A stretch of 64,000 nucleotides of DNA from Alphaproteobacteria bacterium (lineage in GTDB: Bacteria; Pseudomonadota; Alphaproteobacteria; Micavibrionales; Micavibrionaceae). The stretch lies in contig JANQRF010000002.1 of NCBI GenBank assembly GCA_028289285.1, positions 372,001 to 436,000 on the forward strand. Reading direction: 5' to 3'. Positions within the stretch are counted from its first letter, which is position 1. The number at the start of each line of letters is the position of its first letter. A model generated the notes under the pieces. That model saw only the letters and a program-made list of their open reading frames with translations, did no database searches and was not told the origin of the DNA. The position numbers were made by a program, and so were the translations under genes. Below are positions 9,846 to 17,533 of this stretch, piece by piece.

Positions 9846-10465
9846 ATTTCTGTATTTTGCCGCGCTTGTGAAAGCGCCTGCGTGGAAATGTCATAGGAAA
9901 AGCCTGCGCGTGCGAGAGAGGCTAAATCTTTTTTTGTATCGGCTTCTTTTTTGCGGTAGGGCCCGAGTTTTTTACGCTTGATAAAACGTAAAGCTGCCTG
10001 CAATTCGCCGTTCCCGTCACTTTCTTCTTCATCGAACAGGCCAACCTGTTTATTGACCTCCGCGCGGGTATAGCCCTTGCTGAGCAGCTTTGCGCCGATT
10101 GCCTGCACGGACAGTCCCCGGCGGCGTAAGGATGTCACCATGCCGCGTAAATAGGCGCTGTCATCCAGCAGGCCGTATCGTTTAAATTTCTCGATCACGG
10201 GGCCAAGCATTTCCACGCAGGCAATTTCATCCTGGTCTGTATGAAAGGCGCAGCTACGTTTGATTTTCCGGTGCATCACCTGGCGGAAATGGGCCGTGCT
10301 GGCGGGAAAACGCTGGAGGTAGGCAAGGCCCGCATTATGCAGGTATTCGGGCGTAATCTTTTTCGGGCGTTTCGGGCCGCGCCGCTTTTGGGCTCTTAAA
10401 GCCTGTTTTTGCGGCTTGCCCTGCTTGTTTTCGACCGCTACTGTCATATCTCTTTTGCTGAACAT
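9842..10465 (-). CDS. recX: Regulatory protein RecX
   Basis: RecX/OraA family: three-helix repeats that bind RecA filaments and modulate recombination. About 207 aa. A Lys/Arg-rich N-terminus (about 12-40) precedes the repeats. YLQRFPASTAHFRQVMHRKI is the first repeat, YGLLDDSAYLRGMVTSLRRRG is the classic second-repeat signature, and LLSKGYTRAEV follows it. The start is uncertain: ATG at 10465, an adjacent GTG at 10468, or an internal ATG at 10447 are possible. The 3' end overlaps the kinase gene by 4 bp in convergent orientation. recA is not in the window. Confidence 0.88.
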   Translation of the reverse strand: MFSKRDMTVAVENKQGKPQKQALRAQKRRGPKRPKKITPEYLHNAGLAYLQRFPASTAHFRQVMHRKIKRSCAFHTDQDEIACVEMLGPVIEKFKRYGLLDDSAYLRGMVTSLRRRGLSVQAIGAKLLSKGYTRAEVNKQVGLFDEEESDGNGELQAALRFIKRKKLGPYRKKEADTKKDLASLARAGFSYDISTQALSQARQNTEI

Positions 10466-10492
10466 CACTCTTCACTCAAAGGTATGAATAGT

Positions 10493-11299
10493 ATGACCTC
10501 GTTTGAATATCATGTCACCACCCGTCAGATTAAAGGGGTGAACTGGACCGGCCTCTATACGCTGATCGCTAAGGAAGTCGGGCGGTTCGTGAATGTGTAT
10601 TCACAGACGATTATTGCACCGATGATTACAACTTTGCTGTTTTATGCCGTCTTTGCGCTGGCATTTGGGGGAATCGCCCGCCAGATCGGGGACGTCAATT
10701 ACATGGAGTTCCTGGCGCCCGGTCTGATTATGATGACAATGGTTCAAAATGCGTTTGCAAATACGTCTTCGTCCATGATCATCGCCAAAGTGCAGGGCAA
10801 TATTGTTGACATTCTCATGCCGCCGCTCTCGCCGATGGAGTTTTATCTGGGCTTTATGGTTGGCGGTGTATTACGCGGGCTCGCGGTTGGTGTTGCTACC
10901 GCTCTGATTATTGCTTTGGTGGTGGGCCTGTCGGTCCATAATTTATTTTACATCCTGGCCTTTGCTGTTCTGGGGACGATGATGCTGTCTTCACTGGGGC
11001 TGGCAGGCGGGATCTGGTCTGAAAAATTTGATCATATCGCGGCTGTCACGAATTTTGTTGTGACGCCGCTGACCTTTTTGTCCGGGACGTTTTATTCGGT
11101 TGAACAGCTGCCGCCCTTTTGGGCAAACCTAGCGCATTACAACCCGTTCTTTTATATGATTGACGGGTTTCGGGCGGGCTTTATCGGTCATGCGGACGGG
11201 AGTGTCATGATCGGGCTTGCTGTATTGGTTGCCGCGAATATCGCGCTTTCAGTTTTATGTCTGCGCATGATTAAGACCGGTTACAAAATCAAGAGCTAG
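10493..11299 (+). CDS. ABC-2 type transporter permease
   Basis: Integral inner-membrane protein of about 268 aa with six predicted membrane segments, matching the ABC-2 permease family (YadH/DrrB/NodJ-like). Typical features are IAPMITTLLFYAVFALAFG early, the EFLAPGLIMMTMVQNAF region, and the C-terminal LSGTFYSVEQLPPF motif before the last membrane span. I use the ATG at 10493, with AAAGG about 10 bp upstream; an ATG at 10484 sits too close to that motif. No ATP-binding partner gene is adjacent, so the ATPase must be encoded elsewhere. hslO starts 4 bp downstream. The substrate is unknown. Confidence 0.9.
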   Translation: MTSFEYHVTTRQIKGVNWTGLYTLIAKEVGRFVNVYSQTIIAPMITTLLFYAVFALAFGGIARQIGDVNYMEFLAPGLIMMTMVQNAFANTSSSMIIAKVQGNIVDILMPPLSPMEFYLGFMVGGVLRGLAVGVATALIIALVVGLSVHNLFYILAFAVLGTMMLSSLGLAGGIWSEKFDHIAAVTNFVVTPLTFLSGTFYSVEQLPPFWANLAHYNPFFYMIDGFRAGFIGHADGSVMIGLAVLVAANIALSVLCLRMIKTGYKIKS

Positions 11300-11303
11300 A
11301 ACT

Positions 11304-12176
11304 ATGGCCGGGAATTTCATTCTGCCGTTTCAGCTTGAGAGCTCCGCTTTACGCGGGCGCATCGTCCGGCTGGAGAGCCTGATCCAGGATATTTTAGGGC
11401 CGCATGACTATCCCGCGCCCGTCAGCCAGCTTTGCGCGGATATGATTGTGCTCTGCGCGCTTCTGTCTTCCATGCTCAAATATGACGGCCTGTTTACCTT
11501 GCAGGCGCAAGGGGACGGGCCGCTTAAAATGATGGTCTGTGATATGATCTCCGGGGGGCTTATACGCGCCTGCGCGACTTTTGACCGCGAAGATATTACG
11601 GATGATATGCAGGCATCTTTGTCATTATTCGGCAAAGGGTATCTGGCTTTTACAGTCGATCAGGGCGCGCATATGGAGCGTTATCAGGGCATTGTCGAAC
11701 TCAAAGGCGAAACGCTGGCTGACTCCGTTCAGAATTATTTTCAAAGCTCAGAGCAAGTCCGGACAGGGATTGTTCTGGCTGCCAATACACAGCGCGGGCA
11801 GGGGATTTTGCTTCAGCATATGCCTGAAGAGGGCGGCCAAAATTCAGAAAAGGGCGGCAGCAATGTCGAAGAAGATGATTGGCGACGCGCGATGATCCTG
11901 ATGCAAAGCTGCACAGAAGAAGAATTGCTCAATGCTGATTTATCGGCAGAGGATATTTTAACGCGTCTCTTTCACGAAGAAGGCGTGCGTATTTACGACT
12001 CTAAACCAGTTTCGAAAGATTGCCGTTGCTCGCCTGAACGTTTGCTTGAACTGTTAAAAACGATGCCTCAGGACGATCTGGATCATATGACTGTCGATGG
12101 ACAGATCACGATGCATTGCGAATTTTGTAATAAGGATTTTGCTTTTCAGCCGGACGAAATCTCCAGGCCCGTTTAA
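11304..12176 (+). CDS. hslO: Redox-regulated holdase chaperone Hsp33
   Basis: Cytoplasmic chaperone activated by oxidative unfolding, 290 aa. The N-terminal domain shows RIVRLESLIQDIL and the GDGPLKMMVCD motif. The C-terminal zinc switch keeps its four cysteines: C240 and C242 (CRC) and C272 and C275 (CEFC). It follows the ABC permease by 4 bp and is probably co-transcribed with it. Its last codons overlap the end of trkH on the other strand. Confidence 0.96.
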   Translation: MAGNFILPFQLESSALRGRIVRLESLIQDILGPHDYPAPVSQLCADMIVLCALLSSMLKYDGLFTLQAQGDGPLKMMVCDMISGGLIRACATFDREDITDDMQASLSLFGKGYLAFTVDQGAHMERYQGIVELKGETLADSVQNYFQSSEQVRTGIVLAANTQRGQGILLQHMPEEGGQNSEKGGSNVEEDDWRRAMILMQSCTEEELLNADLSAEDILTRLFHEEGVRIYDSKPVSKDCRCSPERLLELLKTMPQDDLDHMTVDGQITMHCEFCNKDFAFQPDEISRPV

Positions 12177-13615
12177 CGCCGCCAGAAACCGGGCGTCAGC
12201 AAAATTAAAACGGTGAAAAGCTCAAGTCGGCCGAGTACCATCCCGATACATAAAATCCATTTGGCACTGTCATAAAGAGAAGAATAGTTTCCGCTCGGCC
12301 CTATAATATCGCCCAGCCCCGGGCCGACATTTGAAATGGCCGTGGCGGCGCCGGACATGGCAGTCAGAAAATCCAGCCCGACATAAGAAAGCGCCACCGC
12401 CAAAAGTGAAAAGCACAACGCATAGAGAAAGAAAAAACTCATCACAGAGGTGGCAACGCCTTCCGGGAGAGCCCTGCCGTTATAATGCGGGATGAAGACG
12501 CCGTGCGGATGGATAAGCTGCTTCATTTGCGTGCCGGTAACACTGGCCAGAACTTGAAAACGGAAGATTTTAATTCCGCAACTGGTCGAGCCCGCACAGC
12601 CGCCAATGACCATCAGGAAAAACACCATGCCGACGGCAAAGCCGCCCCACGCGCCGTAATCGCCGTTCGTATAGCCTGTGCCAGTAATGATGGAAATCAC
12701 ATTAAAGCTGGCCCGGCGGATGGCTTCCAAGGTTGGTTGTCCTTCTGAAAAGACAAGGTAGGTGATTGTGACAATGATGGCCGCTACAACAATGTTTGAA
12801 AACCAGCGCACTTGGGAGTCATTGAAGAGTGCTTTCCAGTTGCCGCGCACGGCTTTGAGATAAAGCACGAAAGGCAGGCCGCCTAAAAACATAAACAGGA
12901 TGGCGACAATTTCTTTTTCAGCTGTGGCAAAGCCGGCGAAAGAGTCATCGCGGGTTGAAAACCCGCCTGTTGCGATCGTGGTCATGGCGTGCGCAAGCGC
13001 ATCAAACGGGCTCATGCCTGCCATGTGATAAAACACCATACAGATAAAAGTGAGCGCCAGATAAATCAGGCCGATAGACGTTGCCAGTTGAGCGGCACGT
13101 GGAAGCGCTTTTTCGCTTTCCGAGCTTTCCGTTTTAAAGAGCTGCATCCCGCCGACTTTGAGGAAGGGGAGAACAGAGAGCGCCATCACGATAATCCCAA
13201 TCCCACCAAGCCATTGTAAAATCGCCCGCCACAGCAAAAGGCCCGGCGGCGCCGTTTCCAATCCTGTAATCACGGTTGAGCCCGTGGTGGTGATGCCTGA
13301 TATGGCTTCGAACATGGCATCTGTGAAGCTCAGTTTAAGCTCTGACATCATAAAGGGCAGGGCAGCAAAACTGGCCAGCACGACCCAGCTCATGCCGGTG
13401 AGCATAAAAGCCTGACGCACGCTCATGGAAAAGCTTAAACCCGCATTTGTTAAAATCATTGCGCCGCCGAAAAAGGCGGTGAAGAGCGCACAGAAGAAAA
13501 ACACCGTCCAGTCCGGGTTATTCTGGGTCAGGTCGACGAACATGGGAAACAGCATGCTGATCGCCAGCGTGCAGAGAAGAATACCGATCACATATAAAAT
13601 AGGCCGAAAATCCAT
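12173..13615 (-). CDS. trkH: Trk-type potassium uptake protein TrkH
   Basis: Integral membrane K+ channel subunit, 480 aa, with the four-loop repeat fold. Selectivity-filter-like loops are seen as ISGITTTGSTV, ATGGFSTRDDS, ITGTGYTNGDYG and AISNVGPGLGD. GGCAGSTSCGIKIFRF lies before the third repeat. Normally it works with the cytoplasmic NAD-binding subunit TrkA, which is not nearby. It overlaps the hslO 3' end by 4 bp. Confidence 0.96.
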   Translation of the reverse strand: MDFRPILYVIGILLCTLAISMLFPMFVDLTQNNPDWTVFFFCALFTAFFGGAMILTNAGLSFSMSVRQAFMLTGMSWVVLASFAALPFMMSELKLSFTDAMFEAISGITTTGSTVITGLETAPPGLLLWRAILQWLGGIGIIVMALSVLPFLKVGGMQLFKTESSESEKALPRAAQLATSIGLIYLALTFICMVFYHMAGMSPFDALAHAMTTIATGGFSTRDDSFAGFATAEKEIVAILFMFLGGLPFVLYLKAVRGNWKALFNDSQVRWFSNIVVAAIIVTITYLVFSEGQPTLEAIRRASFNVISIITGTGYTNGDYGAWGGFAVGMVFFLMVIGGCAGSTSCGIKIFRFQVLASVTGTQMKQLIHPHGVFIPHYNGRALPEGVATSVMSFFFLYALCFSLLAVALSYVGLDFLTAMSGAATAISNVGPGLGDIIGPSGNYSSLYDSAKWILCIGMVLGRLELFTVLILLTPGFWRR

Positions 13616-13626
13616 TTTCCCTTTTT

Positions 13627-13654
13627 ACCACAGATGGACGCGGATGAACACGGA
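13627..13654. repeat. Short intergenic repeat fragment (ACCACAGATGGACGC type)
   Basis: A quasi-periodic unit starting ACCACAGATGGACGCGG and continuing GATGAACACGG, directly before the trkH start. It shares its ACCACAG opening with the palindrome at 59806-59871 and the fragment at 32667. Sequences of this style occur as dispersed intergenic repeats in many bacteria. Function unknown. Confidence 0.45.
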
Positions 13655-13678
13655 CTCTCCCCTTTCGTCATCATCCAC

Positions 13679-13815
13679 TACCCCCTCACCCAGCTCCGGC
13701 TAGGCGCTAAAGCGCCAAGCCTTCACAACCCTCTCCCCCTGACAGGGGGAGAGGGATAGGTTGAGGTGCCCCGGATGAAATCCGGGGCTTACCGAAACTT
13801 GGGTGAGGGGGTGTA
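13679..13815. repeat. Multi-hairpin palindromic intergenic repeat
   Basis: Outer arms CCCCCTCACCCA (13681-13692) and TGGGTGAGGGGG (13800-13811) pair over 12 bp. Inside are a perfect 11 bp hairpin CCCTCTCCCCC / GGGGGAGAGGG (13729-13755) and an 8 bp hairpin GCCCCGGA / TCCGGGGC (13768-13788), plus GGCGCT / AGCGCC. A second diverged copy with the same CTCTCCC and CCCTCACCCAGCT blocks lies at 39181-39360. This is a dispersed REP/MITE-like element. It fills the first part of the 500 bp gene-free stretch after trkH. Confidence 0.75.
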
Positions 13816-13861
13816 TGTTTATTTATCTTTCGTATCTTCACGGTTAAAACAATTTTTCTTG

Positions 13862-13890
13862 TTGATGTTTGCAACCGTCGGTGGCAGAAT
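13862..13890 (+). promoter_or_regulatory. Sigma-70-type promoter for the structured leader
   Basis: TTGATG at 13862-13867 and CAGAAT at 13885-13890 are separated by 17 bp, the optimal spacing. The predicted transcript start is near 13897, just before the paired elements at 13925-14088. Confidence 0.5.
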
Positions 13891-13896
13891 AGGGGT

Positions 13897-14119
13897 GACG
13901 TTAAAAAGCGTTAAAAAACCGGCACCACTCCCGGCTGAGTGGATTTTTTATGCCCGCATATTTATAATGCGGGTTTCTCCCTTATGCCGGGAGTGGGCTG
14001 AATACAACACCTTTCGGGGGAATAGGTCCACACGTGTTTTTTCGTGCTTTTTAACTCCCGGCGCCCCTTAGGATTTTAGGGGGGCGCCTTTCACTTTAAC
14101 TATGAAGGGAGTTTTTATC
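13897..14119 (+). promoter_or_regulatory. Attenuator-like structured 5' leader or small RNA
   Basis: Four complementary segments are visible. Segment 1, CCACTCCCGGC (13925-13935), pairs perfectly with segment 2, GCCGGGAGTGG (13986-13996). Segment 2 can instead pair with segment 3, ACTCCCGGC (14054-14062). Segment 3 overlaps the 5' arm of a terminator-like stem GGCGCCCC / GGGGCGCC (14060-14067 / 14081-14088). A small hairpin CCCGCAT / ATGCGGG (13953-13973) sits inside. Segment 1 also forms a local CCACTC / GAGTGG stem followed by ATTTTTT. This is the layout of a transcription attenuator or riboswitch expression platform. I do not recognise an RNA family. It could also be a free-standing sRNA ending at 14093. 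Confidence 0.55.
14060..14099 (+). terminator. Terminator-like stem in the leader
   Basis: An 8 bp G+C stem GGCGCCCC / GGGGCGCC with a 13-base loop is followed by TTTCACTTT. The T tract is broken, so strength is uncertain. The next gene's ATG is 31 bp further on. Confidence 0.5.
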
Positions 14120-14353
14120 ATGCCTTTACCGTTCACTAAAACAGAGCTTAACCGGATGCATAAACGTAAACGCAAATCGTTCCGGGCGTTTGACAAGCTG
14201 GAAACCGAATTAATTCAACTGGAAGAGATCGGCCTTATTGTTGAGAATTTTTCAGGAGAGCAGATGCCTCATTATCTCTATAAAAGGATTGCCATACACA
14301 CGAAAAACATCCGTGCGCATTTCAACCGGGTGCATAAGATTTTGTTTAAATAA
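14120..14353 (+). CDS. Small basic protein of unknown function
   Basis: 77 aa from the ATG at 14120, which has GGGAG 8-9 bp upstream; an in-frame ATG at 14102 is less likely because it precedes that motif. The N-terminus is strongly basic (HKRKRKSFRAF), followed by an amphipathic helical region and a second basic stretch near the C-terminus. No family recognised. The charge would suit a nucleic-acid-binding or ribosome-associated protein, but this is inference. It lies directly downstream of the attenuator-like leader and ends at a bidirectional terminator. Confidence 0.65.
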   Translation: MPLPFTKTELNRMHKRKRKSFRAFDKLETELIQLEEIGLIVENFSGEQMPHYLYKRIAIHTKNIRAHFNRVHKILFK

Positions 14354-14355
14354 AA

Positions 14356-14393
14356 AAAGTCCCCGCATAAGCGGGAACTTTGTGTTCTTTTTA
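14356..14393. terminator. Bidirectional terminator between convergent genes
   Basis: Stem AAAGT-C-CCCGC / GCGGG-A-ACTTT with loop ATAA and one mismatch. Plus-strand readout continues GTGTTCTTTTTA; the minus-strand readout gives ACTTTTTTTATTT. It serves the small basic protein gene and the OmpA-like gene. Confidence 0.75.
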
Positions 14394-14406
14394 TAGAGTG
14401 TGTGTT

Positions 14407-15321
14407 CTATTCGAAAGTGATTTCACCGCGGCGGTTGGCAGGCTCACGTACACCGTCAGCTGTTTCAACCAAAAGCTGCTCTTCCCCGCGGGAGTCAACG
14501 CGGATCATGCTTGGGTTCACACCACGTTGCGCAAGTGCATCTTTAATCGCATTCGCACGGCGCATCGCCAGCTTGCGGTTATAGTCGCGGGAACCGGACG
14601 TATCAGCGTGTCCAACTACATTCACAGCATTGATGCTTCGGGTAGCTACTTCCTGCGCAACAGAGTCCAGAACGCTTTGTGCGCCTGCATCCAATGTTGA
14701 CTGGTCGAAGTCAAAGAAGACCAGATACATCGCATTTTCAGGTTTCATTGGTGCAGAGGCATCGACATCAAATCCTGCATCTGCAGGTTCTGCAACAGGG
14801 GCCGGTGGCGGCTCAGGCGCACGGGCCGGCATCGCAGCTTCAAGCTGGTTCAATGCTTCGATGAACTGATTGCGGCAAGAATTAATATCGTTTGTCTGGA
14901 ACCCTTCTTCCTGCTGTTCAATCCAGCAGTCAAAACGGGCCTGCGCAACAGCAGACACGTCGGGCATCATTTCACGTGCGCCAAGATCAAACGCATTGAT
15001 CAGACGGGCACGGCCCTGGGCCAGCTCTGCTAAAGGCGCGCCCTGTACATTCCAATCTGTGACAGGCTCAGGGGCAACAACATCACCGCGTGCAGCTGCC
15101 AGACCCTTGCGGGCAAAATGCAGCGCATCCGCATGATCGTTCATATTATCCAGTTCACTATTCATGAAGTTTCTGTACTCAGAAGCGAGTGCCTGTGTGA
15201 ACGGGCTGCCCACAGCTTGCGCGTTATTCAGAGCATCAACCTCATCATAATCCTTGAAATTTCCGCAGGCCGACAAAGCGGCAACACCGGCAAGGATGAC
15301 TAATCCACGCATGATTTTCAT
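14407..15321 (-). CDS. OmpA/Pal-like outer-membrane lipoprotein
   Basis: 304 aa. The N-terminal signal ends in a lipobox LSAC with the acylated Cys at about residue 19, so the protein should be lipid-anchored. A helical middle region follows, then a Pro/Ala linker (PEPPPAPVAEPA) and a C-terminal OmpA-like peptidoglycan-binding domain: FFDFDQSTLD, VVGHADTSGSRDYN and LAMRRANAIKDAL. AAGGAG lies 8 bp before the ATG at 15321. It is monocistronic. The domain resembles Pal, but no tol genes are adjacent, so I do not assign the symbol. Confidence 0.9.
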   Translation of the reverse strand: MKIMRGLVILAGVAALSACGNFKDYDEVDALNNAQAVGSPFTQALASEYRNFMNSELDNMNDHADALHFARKGLAAARGDVVAPEPVTDWNVQGAPLAELAQGRARLINAFDLGAREMMPDVSAVAQARFDCWIEQQEEGFQTNDINSCRNQFIEALNQLEAAMPARAPEPPPAPVAEPADAGFDVDASAPMKPENAMYLVFFDFDQSTLDAGAQSVLDSVAQEVATRSINAVNVVGHADTSGSRDYNRKLAMRRANAIKDALAQRGVNPSMIRVDSRGEEQLLVETADGVREPANRRGEITFE

Positions 15322-15508
15322 TCAAATTACTCCTTCCGAGGGGATATCTTTTTGATTCAAAACTCCTTTTCTTTATAGCCGATCTGTTTGAAATGTAAAG
15401 CACTCTTCTATGATTATGAGAAAAAAAATGCTGTGTGGACGGTGCTGTCCTTGCGGCTTGCATTTTGAGCGGCGCTTGTGTAATTTCCGGCGTGCTTTGA
15501 CGCAATAT

Positions 15509-15583
15509 TGGGGTGTAGCCAAGCGGTAAGGCAGCGGTTTTTGGTATCGCCATGCGCAGGTTCGAATCCTGCCACCCCAGCCA
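15509..15583 (+). tRNA. tRNA-Gln (TTG anticodon)
   Basis: Acceptor arms TGGGGTG and CACCCCA pair. The D arm AGCCAAGCGGTAAGGC is normal, and the anticodon stem GCGGT / ATCGC encloses the loop TTTTGGT with anticodon TTG (reads CAA). The T arm GCAGG-TTCGAAT-CCTGC is perfect. Discriminator G and an encoded CCA end the gene. No tRNA neighbours are seen. Confidence 0.97.
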
Positions 15584-15662
15584 GTCTTCGCCCCTTAGCG
15601 AGTGGAACGAGCTTAGGGAGAAGCCTGCCCGGCGGAGCCTTTAGGCGAAGACGGGCTTTTTA
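15584..15662. repeat. Palindromic element at the tRNA-Gln 3' end
   Basis: Perfect 9 bp arms GTCTTCGCC (15584-15592) and GGCGAAGAC (15644-15652) begin at the base after the tRNA CCA. An inner CCCT-x-AGC / GCT-x-AGGG stem lies within. A separate GCCCG / CGGGC stem followed by TTTTTA could terminate tRNA transcription. It may be a mobile palindrome that targets tRNA ends or simply a processing and termination hairpin. The rest of the gap to 15758 holds nothing else I can identify. Confidence 0.55.
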
Positions 15663-15758
15663 CAGGCTACGCCTGGCGCAGCCGATCAAAGCTTAAAAAC
15701 AAAAAGTTAACATAATAATTCTAAAGTAACGGTAATAGATTTTCAGAAAGGTGTGTTG

Positions 15759-16328
15759 ATGTCCAAACAGATGATTGGAATGAAGGTGGCTGTTCTGGCC
15801 GCAAACGGTGTGGATCAAAATGACTTAACCGCGCTGCAGCGTGCGCTGACAGAAGCAGGCGCGTCTGCCAAGCTGGTGAGCACGGATCAGGGGCTGGTGA
15901 ATGGATGGGACGGGAAAGGCTGGGGCCATAATTTCACCGTCGATGCGCAGCTGAATACAGCTTTAGGCGTTGATTATGACGCGCTCATTATTCCGGGCGG
16001 GCAGCGTTCTTTGGATAAATTGAAACTCACAGCGCATACAAAGCGCTTCATCAGCAGCTTTATTGCAGCTCATAAGCCTGTGGCTGTGATGGAAGATGCG
16101 ATCCAGCTTCTGGTTTCCGCAGAGCAGATTGCAGGGCGCACCATTGCCGGACCTGTGACCTTAAAAGAAACCGCCGTGCGGGCCGGGGCACACTGGTCCG
16201 AGGAAGCTATGACGCGTGATCAGGCTCTGATGAGCGGTCAGACAGGCGAAGACCGCCGTGCAGGCTTTATCAAAGAGATGATCGCCATGTTCTCTGAAAA
16301 ACTGGACATGGATCGCCAGGCCGCTTAA
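15759..16328 (+). CDS. DJ-1/PfpI superfamily protein lacking the nucleophile Cys
   Basis: 189 aa, starting at the ATG at 15759 with AAAGG about 8 bp upstream. The class I glutamine-amidotransferase-like fold is recognisable: MKVAVLAANGVDQNDL at the start, GWGHNFTVDAQL, and YDALIIPGGQRSLDKL. At the nucleophile elbow, family members usually read A-x-C-H-G; here the aligned stretch is AVMEDAIQLL, with Glu112 where the Cys should be and Asp where the His should be. Protease, deglycase or chaperone activity cannot be inferred. It lies 9 bp upstream of prfB. Confidence 0.85.
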   Translation: MSKQMIGMKVAVLAANGVDQNDLTALQRALTEAGASAKLVSTDQGLVNGWDGKGWGHNFTVDAQLNTALGVDYDALIIPGGQRSLDKLKLTAHTKRFISSFIAAHKPVAVMEDAIQLLVSAEQIAGRTIAGPVTLKETAVRAGAHWSEEAMTRDQALMSGQTGEDRRAGFIKEMIAMFSEKLDMDRQAA

Positions 16329-16337
16329 ACAGGTTTT

Positions 16338-17454
16338 ATGAAAGCCGAAATCCAGACGATTGTGAACGAGATTGAGGGCGCGCTGACGCTCTTAAGGAGG
16401 CATCTTTGACTGGGAAGCCGCGCTTGCCCGTCTGGACGATCTGAATAAACAAGCTGAAGATCCTGATCTCTGGAACGATCCTGACGCCGCGCAGGAGGTC
16501 ATGCGTGCACGCACCCATCTGGAAGGGCGTATCAAGGTCATTCGGGAGATTGAAACCACCCTCAATGATAATGTGGAGCTGATCGCGCTTGGGGAAGAAG
16601 AGGGTGATCAAGAGGTTGTCACGGAAGCTGAGCAGGCACTGGAAGCTCTCAAAGCCACCACCGAAAAGAAACAGCTTGAAAGCCTGCTCTCCGGTGAAGC
16701 CGATGAGAATGATGCGTTTTTAGAGGTGAATTCAGGGGCAGGTGGAACGGAAGCACAGGACTGGGCGCAGATGCTGCTGCGTATGTATATTCGCTGGTCG
16801 GAGCGGCGGGGCTATAAAGTTATTGTGTTGGAACAAAGCGATGGGGAAGAAGCGGGTATAAAATCCGCTACGATCCGTATTGAAGGATTCCAGGCCTATG
16901 GCTGGGCCAAAACCGAAAGTGGGGTCCATCGTCTGGTGCGGATATCCCCCTTTGATTCCGGCGCGCGGCGCCATACCAGCTTTGCCTCCGTGTCTGTGAC
17001 CCCGGTTGTTGATGACAATATCGATATCGAGGTTGAGGAAAAGGATTTGCGTATTGATACTTACCGCTCCAGCGGGGCGGGCGGCCAGCATGTGAACACC
17101 ACCGATAGCGCGGTGCGGATTACACACATTCCGACCGGGATTGTGGTGGCCTGTCAAAATGAGCGCTCCCAGCATAAAAACCGGGCGCAGGCTATGTCGA
17201 TGCTCAAAGCCCGGATTTACGAGGCCGAGCTTCAAAAGCGCGAAGAGGAAGCTGCCGCGGCCCATGGTGAGAAAAGTGAGATTGGCTGGGGTCACCAGAT
17301 CCGCTCTTATGTTTTACATCCCTATCAGCTGATTAAGGATTTACGGACCAATGTCGAAACATCCAACACGCAAAACGTTCTGGACGGGGACCTGGATATG
17401 TTCCTGGAAGCCTCGCTTGCGCATCGTCTGGGCAAAGGAAAAGAGGAGGGCTAA
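16338..17454 (+). CDS. prfB: Peptide chain release factor 2, with programmed +1 frameshift
   Basis: Recognises UGA and UAA and triggers peptide release. Frame 1 starts at 16338 and reaches an in-frame TGA at 16407-16409 after 23 codons. The slippery site is CTT-TGA-C preceded by an internal Shine-Dalgarno AGGAGG (16395-16400), the classic RF2 autoregulatory frameshift. After skipping T16407, translation continues GAC TGG GAA to 17454, giving 371 aa. The SPF anticodon-like motif is in RISPFDSGARRH, and the catalytic GGQ is at about 248-250 (SSGAGGQHVN). A plain ORF call would give a truncated protein starting at 16501. Confidence 0.97.
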
Positions 17455-17466
17455 AGCCCTTTATTC
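17447..17466 (+). terminator. Possible terminator overlapping prfB stop
   Basis: GGGC / GCCC with flanking A-T pairs (AGGGCT / AGCCCT) encloses the prfB stop codon and is followed by TTTATT. Short and weak. Confidence 0.35.
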
Positions 17467-17533
17467 CTTGCACCTTTGCGCCGGAATGCTCTAGAGTGGC
17501 AAACGATTTCAATATAGGGTTTTAAGCGCGAAA

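Noticed and set aside
13679..13815. CRISPR array
   Set aside because: Repeats are inverted, not direct and evenly spaced; no cas genes are present.
13766..14071. 101-aa frame across the repeat and leader
   Set aside because: It spans the hairpin repeat, the promoter and the paired stems, and has no SD or protein-like pattern.
13897..14093. 6S RNA, tmRNA, RNase P RNA or SRP RNA
   Set aside because: Key conserved sequences of these families are not seen; the pairing plan differs.
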